A DNA stretch of 31,626 nucleotides. Source: Bacteroidales bacterium UBA5219. Lineage in GTDB: Bacteria; Bacteroidota; Bacteroidia; Bacteroidales; ML635J-15. The notes beneath the pieces are model-generated. The model was not told where the DNA came from. It saw nothing but the letters and a program-made list of their open reading frames with translations, and did no database searches. A program made the position numbers and the translations under genes. The DNA lies in contig DHVB01000036.1 in assembly GCA_002412425.1 (NCBI GenBank), forward strand, positions 31,260 to 62,885, given 5' to 3'. Below, one piece after another: positions 8,711-17,443 of this stretch (position 1 is its first letter; every line of letters begins with the position of its first letter).

Positions 8711-9346
8711 TTAAAATACAATTCTATTAACACCTATTAAATAATTTTGTTCAAAAATCGCTTCAACTATCTGTTTGTAATGCTTTTCGTTGTTTACAAA
8801 ATCAATATTGTTTGTGTCTATTAAAACTATTTTCATGTCAGTTTGTTGCTTAAAAAAATTAAAATATCCGTTTTCTATGCTTTTTAAATAGTCAGAACTG
8901 ATATTTTGCTCGTAATCTCTTGCTCTATGTTTGATGTTTTTTTGCAAATTTTCTACAGATTTATGTAAATAAATATATAAATCTGGTTTGGGAAGCGAAC
9001 TGTAAATTATGTCGAAAAGTTGACGATATAGTTTGTATTCATCTTCTTGTAAAGTTGAAGCCGAAAAAATCAAAGATTTCATAAAAAAATAATCTGCAAT
9101 GATTAAGTCGGAAAACAAATCAAAATTTTCAACATTAGTTTTTAATTGATTATACCTGTCGGCTAAAAAAGATAATTCTAATGGAAAAGCAAATCGCTCA
9201 GGATTTTCATAGAATTTTGGCAAAAACGGATTCTCGGCAAATTGCTCTAAAATAAGCTTTGCATTGCGGTCTTCAGCAATTTTCTTACATAAAGAAGTCT
9301 TGCCCGCACCTATATTACCTTCTATAACTAAATAGCGAATACTCAT
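8711..9346 (-). CDS. Deoxynucleoside kinase (dCK/dGK family)
   Basis: The enzyme phosphorylates a deoxynucleoside with ATP in the salvage pathway. The 211-residue protein starts with a P-loop, GNIGAGKTS at 10-18, followed by the family-typical EQFAENPFLPKFYENPERFAFPLELSFLADRY block, which contains the substrate-contacting Glu and Arg region. A LID-like segment, KHRARDYEQNI, is at about 141-151. In many Bacteroidota a relative is fused to or neighbours folK; here it stands alone. Which nucleoside it prefers cannot be told from the sequence. The ATG is only a few bases after a perfect TAnnTTTG element, so the transcript may be nearly leaderless. It is divergent from the moxR-bat operon. Confidence 0.9.
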   Translation of the reverse strand: MSIRYLVIEGNIGAGKTSLCKKIAEDRNAKLILEQFAENPFLPKFYENPERFAFPLELSFLADRYNQLKTNVENFDLFSDLIIADYFFMKSLIFSASTLQEDEYKLYRQLFDIIYSSLPKPDLYIYLHKSVENLQKNIKHRARDYEQNISSDYLKSIENGYFNFFKQQTDMKIVLIDTNNIDFVNNEKHYKQIVEAIFEQNYLIGVNRIVF

Positions 9347-9350
9347 TAGC

Positions 9351-9358
9351 CAAAGGTA
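9351..9358 (-). promoter_or_regulatory. Candidate -7 element of the deoxynucleoside kinase gene
   Basis: The minus strand reads TACCTTTG, an exact TAnnTTTG match ending just four bases before the ATG at 9346. If real, transcription would start at or inside the start codon, giving a leaderless mRNA. Confidence 0.35.
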
Positions 9359-9449
9359 AAACTTTTTATTAAATTTTAAAACTAAATAATTAAAAAATTA
9401 ATGTGTTTAAAAAATTAAATTTAATAGCAAAGCTCGAAACATCAACAGC

Positions 9450-9461
9450 ACAAAGCTTTGT
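9450..9461. promoter_or_regulatory. Perfect 12-bp palindrome in the dNK / moxR divergent gap
   Basis: ACAAAGCTTTGT is its own reverse complement. It lies mid-way in the 248-base intergenic stretch. Short ATTAACAG repeats follow at 9473-9480 and 9484-9491, 11 bases apart, with a further TTAACA at 9494-9499. It could be an operator for either direction, but no regulator is known and palindromes of this length arise by chance in AT-rich DNA. Confidence 0.3.
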
Positions 9462-9529
9462 AACAAAATTTAATTAACAGCGTATTAACAGTTTTAACAA
9501 AAAACTAAGATAAAAACATCTAAGAAGGC

Positions 9530-9560
9530 TTGATAAAAATCAATTAAAATTTTATTTTCG
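9530..9560 (+). promoter_or_regulatory. Candidate promoter of the moxR-bat operon
   Basis: TTG (9530-9532), a 20-base spacer and TATTTTCG (9553-9560) match the Bacteroidota TTG / TAnnTTTG arrangement with one mismatch in the -7 element. The moxR ATG is 34 bases further on. Confidence 0.45.
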
Positions 9561-9594
9561 TAACATTGTTTTTATAAAGTTAAAAAATTTAATT

Positions 9595-10590
9595 ATGGAT
9601 ACTCAAATTGATATTAAAGAATTAAATGAAAAGATACAACGAGAAAGTAGTTTTGTTGATGTAATCAACTTTGAAATGAAAAAAGTAATCGTTGGTCAAA
9701 AAAGTTTAATTGAAGGTTTATTAATAGGTTTATTATCTGATGGACATATTTTGTTGGAAGGTGTACCAGGTTTGGCAAAAACCTTAGCAATCAACACATT
9801 AGCCGATGTTATTGATGCAAAGTTCGCAAGAGTGCAATTTACTCCAGATTTATTACCTGCCGACTTGATTGGGACAATGATTTATAGTCAGAAAAAAGAA
9901 GAATTCTTTGTTAAAAAAGGTCCTATTTTTGCAAATTTTGTTTTAGCAGACGAAATTAATCGTGCCCCAGCTAAAGTCCAGTCAGCTTTGTTAGAAGCTA
10001 TGCAAGAGAGACAAGTAACCATAGGAGAAATTAGCTATCCAATGGAAAAACCTTTTTTAGTTATGGCAACTCAAAATCCTATTGAGCAAGAAGGAACTTA
10101 TCCTCTTCCCGAAGCTCAAGTTGATAGATTTATGCTAAAACTAAAAATTACTTATCCAGAGTTCGAAGACGAAAGAGCTATCATTCGCGAAAATTTGCAA
10201 GGAGAAATGCCAAAAGCTTCTAAAGTTTTAAAACCTGAAGATATTCTAAAAGCTCGTTCTGTTGTTAGAGAAGTGTATCTTGATGAAAAAATCGAAACTT
10301 ATATTCTTGATATTGTATTTGCAAGTAGAGAACCAGGAAAGTACGGACTTCCTAACTTAACAAATATGATAGAATTTGGTGGTTCGCCACGTGCATCTAT
10401 TAATTTAGCTTTAGCAGCAAAAGCTTATGCTTTTATAAAAAGAAGAGGCTATGTGTTGCCAGAAGATGTTCGTGCTGTTTGCCACGATGTGCTTAGACAT
10501 AGAATTGGTTTAACTTACGAAGCCGAAGCAGAAAATATTAGTTCAGAAGAAATTATTAGCGAAATATTAAACTCTGTCGAAGTTCCATAA
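9595..10590 (+). CDS. moxR: MoxR-family AAA+ ATPase of the Bat operon
   Basis: MoxR ATPases are cytoplasmic AAA+ chaperone-like proteins that act with von Willebrand factor A (VWA) proteins, here presumably BatA and BatB. The 331-residue protein has Walker A GVPGLAKT (56-63), Walker B VLADE (116-120), a long INRAPAKVQSALLEAMQER element, sensor 1 MATQNP (147-152) and a GGSPRAS sensor 2 region near 265. The MoxR helix-insertion signature EGTYPLPEAQVDRF is intact. It opens the operon: the DUF58 gene starts 48 bases later. Length and motif set are normal for the family. Its direct substrate is unknown. Confidence 0.95.
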   Translation: MDTQIDIKELNEKIQRESSFVDVINFEMKKVIVGQKSLIEGLLIGLLSDGHILLEGVPGLAKTLAINTLADVIDAKFARVQFTPDLLPADLIGTMIYSQKKEEFFVKKGPIFANFVLADEINRAPAKVQSALLEAMQERQVTIGEISYPMEKPFLVMATQNPIEQEGTYPLPEAQVDRFMLKLKITYPEFEDERAIIRENLQGEMPKASKVLKPEDILKARSVVREVYLDEKIETYILDIVFASREPGKYGLPNLTNMIEFGGSPRASINLALAAKAYAFIKRRGYVLPEDVRAVCHDVLRHRIGLTYEAEAENISSEEIISEILNSVEVP

Positions 10591-10638
10591 TAGAAAACAA
10601 TAAAATAAAAATTGTTTTAATGTTAAAATGAATATTTA

Positions 10639-11502
10639 GTGGAAGCAAAAGATTTATTAAAAAAAGTTAGAAAAATTGAAATTCGCTCGCGAGGGCTGTC
10701 TTCTCAAGTGTTTGCAGGAGAATATCATTCTGCCTTTAAAGGAAAGGGAATGGCTTTCTCCGAAGTAAGAGAATATCAGTATGGCGACCCAATCAAAGAT
10801 ATAGATTGGAATGTAACGGCAAGATTTAGCCATCCTTATGTGAAAGTTTTCGAAGAAGAACGCGAACTTACTGTTATGTTGCTGATAGATGTTAGTGGCT
10901 CAAAAGCTTTCGGAACTTCACAAAAATTTAAACAAGAACTTAGTACAGAATTAGCTGCGGTAATTGCTTTTTCGGCTATTCAAAATAACGACAAAGTGGG
11001 GGTAATACTTTTTTCGGATAAAGTAGAAAAATTTATTCCACCTAAAAAAGGAAAAAAACATATACTAAGAATAATTCTTGAATTATTAGATTTTGAACCA
11101 GAAAGTAAAGGAACAGATGTTTCGCAAGCTTTAAAATTCTTTACAAATGCAATCAAAAAAAGAAGTACAGCTTTTATAATTTCTGACTTTATGTCAACAG
11201 ATTTTACCGATGCGCTTAAAATTGCTGGTAACAAACACGACTTGGCGGCTCTTAGAGTGTATGACAATTTCGAAAAAGAATTGCCAGATTTAGGTTTAGC
11301 TTATTTTAAAGATTTGGAAACAGGACAACAAAAATGGGTTGATACTTCTTTAAAAAACGTAAGAAGAGAATATAGAAGAAATTGGCAAAAACAATATGAT
11401 GAAAATACAAATTTATTTAAAAAATCAAAATTGGATTTTGTCGATATTAGAACCGACCAAGACTATGTTAAACCATTGATTACTTTGTTTAAAAATAGAT
11501 AA
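10639..11502 (+). CDS. DUF58 domain protein of the Bat operon (GTG start)
   Basis: The 287-residue protein carries the DUF58 signature YQYGDPIKDIDWNVTAR (46-62) followed by a VWA-like fold whose metal-site motif DVSGS is at 84-88. It has no signal peptide and is expected in the cytoplasm or at the membrane face, working with MoxR. The GTG at 10639 is the only acceptable start: the frame is closed by TAA at 10624-10626, and no ATG or TTG lies between. The N-terminus LLKKVRKIEIRSRGLSSQVF is typical of the family, which supports it. The nearby ATG at 10628 is out of frame and stops after three codons. The next ATG is 18 bases after its stop. Confidence 0.93.
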   Translation: MEAKDLLKKVRKIEIRSRGLSSQVFAGEYHSAFKGKGMAFSEVREYQYGDPIKDIDWNVTARFSHPYVKVFEEERELTVMLLIDVSGSKAFGTSQKFKQELSTELAAVIAFSAIQNNDKVGVILFSDKVEKFIPPKKGKKHILRIILELLDFEPESKGTDVSQALKFFTNAIKKRSTAFIISDFMSTDFTDALKIAGNKHDLAALRVYDNFEKELPDLGLAYFKDLETGQQKWVDTSLKNVRREYRRNWQKQYDENTNLFKKSKLDFVDIRTDQDYVKPLITLFKNR

Positions 11503-11520
11503 AATTTGAATTTCTATAAA

Positions 11521-12936
11521 ATGAAAAATATTTTAAAATACAATATACTTCTAATTCTTAGTTTGATTTTTTATACTCAAGCATTTTCGCAAGAAATCAA
11601 AGCAGATATAAAACTTCAAAGCGACACTATTATAATAGGTGTGCCAAACGAGTTAAATATAAGTTTGCGTGTAGATAAAACTGTAGAAGTATTTTTTCCT
11701 GTCTTTAAAGATACTATTTCAAAAAATATTGAACTTTTAGGTGAATTTAAACCTAATATTGTTGATTCTGAGGCTTTTAAGGAAATACAAAAAAAATATT
11801 TAATTACTAGTTTTGATACAGGAACAAATATTATTCCCGAACTAAGAATAAAACTTGTTTCAGGAAAAGATAGTAGCTTTGTTTTTACTGCTGAAACAGA
11901 ATTGTTTGTAAAGCCTTATGTCTTGCTTGATACAATTCCTGTTGATACTATTTATGCCGATAATTCAGGTGTAGTAGTTTTTGGTAAAGATGCTTTTAAA
12001 AACGAAATCGAACAATATATCCCAGATTCTATAAAGCAATCAGTTTCTGTTGATAGCTTAAATCAGATAAAATCGCTTGTGTATGAACAATTACTAAGCA
12101 TGTATTCTTCTGAATTGCTTAAAAATACAGGGTTTAATAATCAAGAAGAAATTAAAAAAATTGTTGATGCAACTTCTCAAAATTTATTTTTAGTTGATAA
12201 AAGTGGTATTCTAAATAAATATATTGTTGCAGGAAGTGTTGATACTGTTTTTGTTCAGGAATTTCAACAAGTTCAGAAGGGGCAAGCTCTTTTTACTCTT
12301 TATCAAATTAAGGATATAAAAGAAGATATGCTTAATACACCATTTAATTTTGCTGAGTTTTGGTATTATTTCAAAAAATTCTTAAAAGATTTTTGGTGGG
12401 CTTTACTTGCTTTGCTTGTAGTTGTTGCAGGTTTAATTTACTTCTTTAAATTTTACAAAAAAGGAGTTAAACCAACATTTTTGAAAATAAAACCAGAAGA
12501 ACCGCCTCATGTAATTGCTCTAAGGGAATTGGAAATTATTAGAAAAGAAAAAATATGGAGCAAAGGGCAAATAAAAGAATACCATGTTCAAATTACAGAT
12601 GTTGTTAGAGAATATATAGAAAAAAGGTTTGGTGTATTTGCTGTTGAAATGACAACAAGTGAGATTTTAGAAAGTTTTGAAAATAATGAATTAATTTCAG
12701 AAGCAGATTTTATGAAATTAAGACAAATTTTAGAATTAGCTGATAATGTGAAGTTTGCTAAATATCAAGCATTGCAAAACGAAAATGATTTGTCTTTAAA
12801 AAACAGCTTCGATTTTGTTGAAAATACAAAAGAAATTATTGACGAAAACTCTAAAATTATTCAAACTGAGGCTGTAATTGAAATTACTCAAGAAGAAAAT
12901 CACGAACCGACAAAAGACAATAACGATGATGAATAA
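11521..12936 (+). CDS. Exported single-TM Bat-operon protein (BatD-like N-part, DUF4381-like C-part)
   Basis: The 471-residue product has a signal peptide ending near FSQE (residues 22-25). Next is a beta-rich periplasmic part (25-135) resembling the start of BatD-type proteins, then a helical segment of about 150 residues with no recognised match (155-275). A transmembrane helix follows (FWWALLALLVVVAGLIYF, about 291-308), and a cytoplasmic domain with KEYHVQITDVVREYIEKRF and EMTTSEILESF, similar to DUF4381 proteins found between DUF58 and BatA in other Bat loci. The frame is open to a TTG at 11506, but the ATG at 11521 gives the better signal peptide. It overlaps batA by 11 bases. A role in linking periplasmic signals to the MoxR/VWA module is inference. 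Confidence 0.8.
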   Translation: MKNILKYNILLILSLIFYTQAFSQEIKADIKLQSDTIIIGVPNELNISLRVDKTVEVFFPVFKDTISKNIELLGEFKPNIVDSEAFKEIQKKYLITSFDTGTNIIPELRIKLVSGKDSSFVFTAETELFVKPYVLLDTIPVDTIYADNSGVVVFGKDAFKNEIEQYIPDSIKQSVSVDSLNQIKSLVYEQLLSMYSSELLKNTGFNNQEEIKKIVDATSQNLFLVDKSGILNKYIVAGSVDTVFVQEFQQVQKGQALFTLYQIKDIKEDMLNTPFNFAEFWYYFKKFLKDFWWALLALLVVVAGLIYFFKFYKKGVKPTFLKIKPEEPPHVIALRELEIIRKEKIWSKGQIKEYHVQITDVVREYIEKRFGVFAVEMTTSEILESFENNELISEADFMKLRQILELADNVKFAKYQALQNENDLSLKNSFDFVENTKEIIDENSKIIQTEAVIEITQEENHEPTKDNNDDE

Positions 12937-13921
12937 TATTGAATTTGCAAATAAGGAATATTTTTGGTTGTTTTTGATTTTCATACCAATGATAGTTTGG
13001 TATGTGTGGCGTCTGAAAAAGTCGGTTGCTACAATGAAAATCTCAAGCCTATCAAATCTGAAAAAAAATCCACTTCCTTGGCGTTATATTTTACGTCATT
13101 TTTTGTTTGGATTGAGACTTTTAGCTATATCAGCATTGATAATTGTTTTAGCTCGTCCTCAAAGTATGGATAGGTGGGAAAATAGAAAAGTAGAAGGAAT
13201 AGATATTGTAATTGCTTTTGACGTGAGTGGCTCTATGCTTGCCGAAGATTTTAAACCAAATAGAATTGAAGCAGCTAAAGAAATTGGAATGGAATTCGTA
13301 GCAAGCCGACCCGACGATAGAATGGGATTGGTAATTTTTGCAGGCGAAAGTTATACTCAGTGCCCTTTAACTATAGATCATGCAGTTTTGTTAAATTTAT
13401 TTTCCGAAATTAAAGATGGAATTATTGAAGACGGAACAGCAATAGGAATGGGATTGGCAACAGCAGTAAATAGACTAAAAGAATCTGACGCAATTAGTAA
13501 AGTGATAATTTTACTTACAGATGGTGTAAATAATATGGGAAACATTTCTCCAATGGCTGCTGCCGAAATTGCTAAAGAATTTGGAATTAAAGTTTACACA
13601 ATTGGAATAGGGAAAACTGGAATGGCTCCTTATCCTTTTCAAACACCTTTCGGAATTCAATATCAAAATATAGAAGTTAAAATTGATGAGGAAGTTTTAC
13701 AAAATATTGCTAGTCAAACAGGTGGTAAGTATTTTAGAGCAACAGATAATCAAAAACTTAGAGATATTTATAAAGAAATAGATAGCCTCGAAAAAACTGA
13801 ATTGGAAGTAAAAACTTATTCGCAACCAAGAGAAGAGTTTACTTTGATTTTAATGATAGCAATGCTAATTTTTGTGGTAGAACAATTATTAGGTTTAACA
13901 ATTCTTAAAAATACTTTTTAA
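12926..13921 (+). CDS. batA: BatA, VWA-domain membrane protein
   Basis: BatA belongs to the Bacteroides aerotolerance operon. From the ATG at 12926 it has 331 residues: two N-terminal TM helices (about 12-28 and 56-76), a periplasmic VWA domain with a complete metal-ion-dependent adhesion site (DVSGS at 99-103, Thr171 in GTAIG, Asp199 in LTDG), and a C-terminal TM helix (about 309-329). The frame is open to 12878, but those extra residues lie inside the preceding gene and disturb the N-terminal helix; the ATG ATG pair at 12926/12929 is preferred. It overlaps the previous gene by 11 bases and is followed after one base by batB, so translation is probably coupled. Confidence 0.94.
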   Translation: MMNNIEFANKEYFWLFLIFIPMIVWYVWRLKKSVATMKISSLSNLKKNPLPWRYILRHFLFGLRLLAISALIIVLARPQSMDRWENRKVEGIDIVIAFDVSGSMLAEDFKPNRIEAAKEIGMEFVASRPDDRMGLVIFAGESYTQCPLTIDHAVLLNLFSEIKDGIIEDGTAIGMGLATAVNRLKESDAISKVIILLTDGVNNMGNISPMAAAEIAKEFGIKVYTIGIGKTGMAPYPFQTPFGIQYQNIEVKIDEEVLQNIASQTGGKYFRATDNQKLRDIYKEIDSLEKTELEVKTYSQPREEFTLILMIAMLIFVVEQLLGLTILKNTF

Positions 13922-13922
13922 T

Positions 13923-14966
13923 ATGTTTAGATTTCAAAATCCAGAATATTTGTGGCTTTTATTACTATTAGTAGTTTTTATAGCTTTATTTATAATAGGA
14001 TTATTTATTCGTAAGCAAAAACTTAAAACAGCTGGAGATTTAAAACTTATTAATTTATTAATTCCTGATTTTAGTCTATCAAGAAGAATATGGAAAATTT
14101 GTTTAATTTCTTTAGCTTGGGTTTTTATGGTTTTGGCTTTAGCACGTCCACAATTTGGTAGTAAATTAGCCGAAGAAAGCACTAAAGGAGTAGAAATTAT
14201 TATTGCATTAGATGTTTCAAATTCTATGTTGGCTCAAGATTTAAGACCAAATAGATTAGAAAGTGCTAAGAAATTTATAGAAAGAATAATTTCAAAATTA
14301 CAAAACGATAAACTAGGATTAATAATTTTTGCTGGTGACGCTTTTGTGCAAATGCCTATTACTGACGATGTTAGGTCGGCAAGATTGTTTTTATCATCAA
14401 TTTCTACAGATTTAATTCCTGTACAAGGAACTGCAATTGGTCAAGCTATTGATTTGGCGTCAAAATCATTTACCGAAAATCAAGATGTGTCTAAAGTAAT
14501 TTTATTGTTGAGTGATGGTGAAAATCATGAAGACGATGCTTTAGCTGCAAGTCAGTATTTAACAGAAAATGGAATTAAAGTTTTTACTGTTAGTGTCGGC
14601 TCTAAAGCCGGAGCGCCAATTCCTTTGAAAAGAGGACAAGGTTTTTTGAAAGATAGAAATGGAAATGTTGTAGTTTCTATTCCTGATGAAAAGGTATTAG
14701 TAGAATTGGCAAACGCTACAGATGGAATTTATGTTAAATTAGATAATACTGCAAATGCCTCTGATAAAATTGTTGACGAAATTTCAAAACTACAACAAGG
14801 CGAAATTAAAAAGCAAGTTTATTCAGAATATGATGACCAGTTTACTAAATTCGCAGCTTTGGCATTTATATTTCTAATTGTAGAAGCGGTTATTTCTGAA
14901 CGTAAAAATGATATTTTTAGAAAAATAAATTTATTTAAAGATAAATCTAACATAAAAAAGAGCTAA
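13923..14966 (+). CDS. batB: BatB, VWA-domain membrane protein
   Basis: BatB is the second VWA protein of the operon, 347 residues. TM helices lie at about 11-29 and 57-75 and near the C-terminus (FAALAFIFLIVEAVI). The VWA metal site is complete: DVSNS at 97-101, Thr170 in GTAIG and Asp188 in LSDG. It is clearly related to the neighbouring BatA (same order, RPNR-x-E-x-A-K block after the first motif), so the two probably arose by duplication and may form a complex in the inner membrane. Spacing to batA is one base and to batC five bases, as expected for one transcript. Confidence 0.94.
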   Translation: MFRFQNPEYLWLLLLLVVFIALFIIGLFIRKQKLKTAGDLKLINLLIPDFSLSRRIWKICLISLAWVFMVLALARPQFGSKLAEESTKGVEIIIALDVSNSMLAQDLRPNRLESAKKFIERIISKLQNDKLGLIIFAGDAFVQMPITDDVRSARLFLSSISTDLIPVQGTAIGQAIDLASKSFTENQDVSKVILLLSDGENHEDDALAASQYLTENGIKVFTVSVGSKAGAPIPLKRGQGFLKDRNGNVVVSIPDEKVLVELANATDGIYVKLDNTANASDKIVDEISKLQQGEIKKQVYSEYDDQFTKFAALAFIFLIVEAVISERKNDIFRKINLFKDKSNIKKS

Positions 14967-14971
14967 ATAAA

Positions 14972-15733
14972 ATGAAATTTTTAAAAAATATAATCAATAT
15001 AAAAACTTTAAGTCTGTTGGGATTATTGACTTTTTGTATAGTGAATTTGCAAGCTCAGGAAGAAAGAAAAATTATTAGAGAAGGCAATAAATTATATAAA
15101 AACAAAGATTATGAAAATGCTGAATTAAACTATAAAAAAGCATTAGAAATAAATCCAGAATTAGAAAAACTACATGGAAATGTTTCAGCATCTCAATATA
15201 GAAGTGGAAAGTTTAATGATGCTGTAAGTTCTTATCAAAATGTTTTAAAACTTTTGGGAAATGATAAAGACAAGGCAGATGCTTTTTACAATATTGGAAA
15301 TTCATATCTACAAGCAGGAGAATACGATAAAAGTATTCAGGCTTATAAAAATGCAATACGCTTAAATCCCGAACACGACCAAAGTCGTTATAATATGGCA
15401 GTAGCTACTAAAATTCAACAACAACAAAATTCTGGTGGCGATGGTCAAAATCAAGACCAAAATCAAGATAAGCAAAACGACCAAAATAAAGATAACAAGG
15501 ATAACAAAGACAATCAAGACAAGCAGGATAAGCAAGATGATAGCAAGCAAGACGAAAAACAAGACCAAAACAAAGATAAAGAAAAGCAAAACCAACAGCA
15601 AGACAATCAAATGTCTCGAGAAGAAATGGAACGTTACTTAGAAGCTCTACAACAACAAGAGAAAGATGTGCAAGATAAGGTAAATAAAGAAAAATTTAAA
15701 ACACAAAAACGAGTGATAGAAAAGAATTGGTAA
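14972..15733 (+). CDS. batC: BatC, exported TPR protein
   Basis: The 253-residue product has a signal peptide (LSLLGLLTFCIVNLQAQ, cleavage near residue 28) and three TPR units between about 31 and 135 (YENAELNYKKALEINPE, ADAFYNIGNSYLQAGEYDK, SIQAYKNAIRLNPEHD). A strongly acidic/basic low-complexity run of Q, N, D and K follows (about 150-213), and then a conserved tail, REEMERYLEALQQQEK to KRVIEKNW. That ending is typical of complete BatC proteins, so the gene is not truncated. It is the last gene of the operon: a convergent carrier gene ends 24 bases away, and neither batD nor batE follows. Expected to be periplasmic and membrane-associated. Confidence 0.9.
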   Translation: MKFLKNIINIKTLSLLGLLTFCIVNLQAQEERKIIREGNKLYKNKDYENAELNYKKALEINPELEKLHGNVSASQYRSGKFNDAVSSYQNVLKLLGNDKDKADAFYNIGNSYLQAGEYDKSIQAYKNAIRLNPEHDQSRYNMAVATKIQQQQNSGGDGQNQDQNQDKQNDQNKDNKDNKDNQDKQDKQDDSKQDEKQDQNKDKEKQNQQQDNQMSREEMERYLEALQQQEKDVQDKVNKEKFKTQKRVIEKNW

Positions 15734-15756
15734 GAACTGATTGGTTTGTTGTAATC

Positions 15757-17355
15757 TTAAAATCCATTTATATTAAAATATAAAGTTGGTAACAGTAATA
15801 AAAATCCAAGTACAAACATAATTAAAACAAGCTTCCAAATAAACTTAAACCACACGCCATAAGGTACTTTTGCAATTCCCAAGCAACCAATTAAAACTCC
15901 TGATGCTGGTGTAATCATATTTGTAAAGCCATCTCCAAATTGAAAAGCTAAAACTGTTGCTTGTCGAGAAATTCCAATAAGGTCGGAAAATGGAGCCATA
16001 ATAGGCATAGTGAGTGCAGCCTTTGCCGAACCAGATGGAATAATTAGATTTAAACAAGTCTGAATGCTGTACATAGAAAATAAAGAAGTTTCTTTTCCAA
16101 AACTTGCCATCATATTTGATAATCCATACATGATTGTATCAATAATTTTTCCATCAGTTAAAATTACAATAATTCCACCAGCTAAACCCACAACAAAAGC
16201 AGCCGAAAAAATATCTTTAGCTCCTTCTATAAAAAGTTTAGTAATATCATTTGCTGATTTATTCATTGCCAATCCAGCAGCTAAGCCCATAGCAAAAAAT
16301 AAAGTTCCTATTTCCATAACATACCAGTCGTAGCCCATCACACCAATAATCAAGAAAATTACAGTAAAAGCCAAAAGGTTTAAAATATAAAAATGAACCG
16401 ATTTACGTAATGCAAAGAAAGAACTTATGGCAAACAAGGCTGTAGCAACCGGTAGTGCTGCAAAAGTAAACTCTGCATTTCCAACACTTAATTTAGAAAT
16501 AGGATAGAAAACAGAAAATAAAATTAAAACAATCAGTAAAATTCCAAAACTAATCCAAGCACTTAAAGGAGTATAATATGTCAGTTTTGCATCTTCATTA
16601 ACTTTTTGCTTACGCCAATAATCATCAATATCATAAGTCAAGCTTTTTTCAGGGTGTTTTTTTATTTTTTTAGCATAAAGTAAAATAAATGTAAAACCTA
16701 CAGCATTTATAATCAGCCAAGTAAAAACTCTGTACTCCCAACCACTAAACAAAGGTAAATCCGAAAGACCTTGTGCAATGCCTATTGTAAATGGATTTAA
16801 AATAGCTCCAGCAAAACCTATATGAGCAGCAACATAAACAAGTCCTAAACCAACAATAGAATCATAACCCATAGAAATAGCTAAAGGCACTATAACAATA
16901 ACAAAAGCTATGGTTTCTTCGCTCATTCCAAAAATAGCACCAAAAAGGCTAAACATTGTCATAATCAAAATCATAACAATATTATTTACACCTATTTTTT
17001 TAAGAAACTTATATCGTTCAAGTTTTTTTGTGGCTTTAATAAAAGATAAGATTCCTGCATCAAGAGCTTTGCTAGCATTTAAAATCCAAAAAGCACCACC
17101 AATTAATAATATAAACACAATAATATGAGCTTGTGCTACAAAACCGTTAAAAATCGATGAAAATATTTGCCAAGTTTGAGGTTGAGAATCAACGTATTCA
17201 AAGGAATTTTCAACTATCATAGTCTTTGTAGTACCGTCAGCCATGAGTTTTTGCTCTCTTTTAAACTCGCCTGCTGGAATAATCCAAGTTAAAATAGCTG
17301 AAAAAACAATAATGAAAAAAACTATAACGTAAGTATGTGGAATTTTCTTTAGCAT
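15757..17355 (-). CDS. YfcC/DcuC-family integral membrane carrier
   Basis: This 532-residue polytopic membrane protein begins KKIPHTYVIVFFIIVFSAILTW, the typical start of the YfcC branch of the DcuC (C4-dicarboxylate anaerobic carrier-like) family, with the conserved WIIPAGEF. About twelve hydrophobic segments are spread over its length, with the family motifs GMSEETIAFVIV, LNPFTIGIAQG, LIIPSGSAKAALTMPIMAPFSDL and DGFTNMITPASGVLIG. These carriers are thought to move dicarboxylates, amino acids or related anions; the substrate is not evident here. It is a single gene with a promoter-like element upstream, convergent with the bat operon and with no terminator visible in the 23-base gap. Confidence 0.87.
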   Translation of the reverse strand: MLKKIPHTYVIVFFIIVFSAILTWIIPAGEFKREQKLMADGTTKTMIVENSFEYVDSQPQTWQIFSSIFNGFVAQAHIIVFILLIGGAFWILNASKALDAGILSFIKATKKLERYKFLKKIGVNNIVMILIMTMFSLFGAIFGMSEETIAFVIVIVPLAISMGYDSIVGLGLVYVAAHIGFAGAILNPFTIGIAQGLSDLPLFSGWEYRVFTWLIINAVGFTFILLYAKKIKKHPEKSLTYDIDDYWRKQKVNEDAKLTYYTPLSAWISFGILLIVLILFSVFYPISKLSVGNAEFTFAALPVATALFAISSFFALRKSVHFYILNLLAFTVIFLIIGVMGYDWYVMEIGTLFFAMGLAAGLAMNKSANDITKLFIEGAKDIFSAAFVVGLAGGIIVILTDGKIIDTIMYGLSNMMASFGKETSLFSMYSIQTCLNLIIPSGSAKAALTMPIMAPFSDLIGISRQATVLAFQFGDGFTNMITPASGVLIGCLGIAKVPYGVWFKFIWKLVLIMFVLGFLLLLPTLYFNINGF

Positions 17356-17398
17356 AATAATTTTTTAATATTTATACTTGTTTATTTTGTAAACGCTA

Positions 17399-17406
17399 CA
17401 AAGCTA
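17399..17406 (-). promoter_or_regulatory. Candidate -7 element of the YfcC-type carrier gene
   Basis: The minus strand reads TAGCTTTG, an exact TAnnTTTG match, 43 bases before the ATG at 17355. No -33 TTG is found at the usual distance. Confidence 0.4.
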
Positions 17407-17443
17407 TAAAAAAAGTACAAATATTGAATAAACTAACTTAATT

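Noticed and set aside
11506..11520. TTG-initiated extension of the third Bat-operon gene
   Set aside because: Adds five residues before a good signal peptide; the ATG at 11521 is the better start.
15362..15641. Open frames on both strands across the Gln/Asn/Lys-rich part of batC
   Set aside because: Products are only Leu/Ile/Val or Lys/Thr/Ile runs, shadows of the low-complexity BatC tail.
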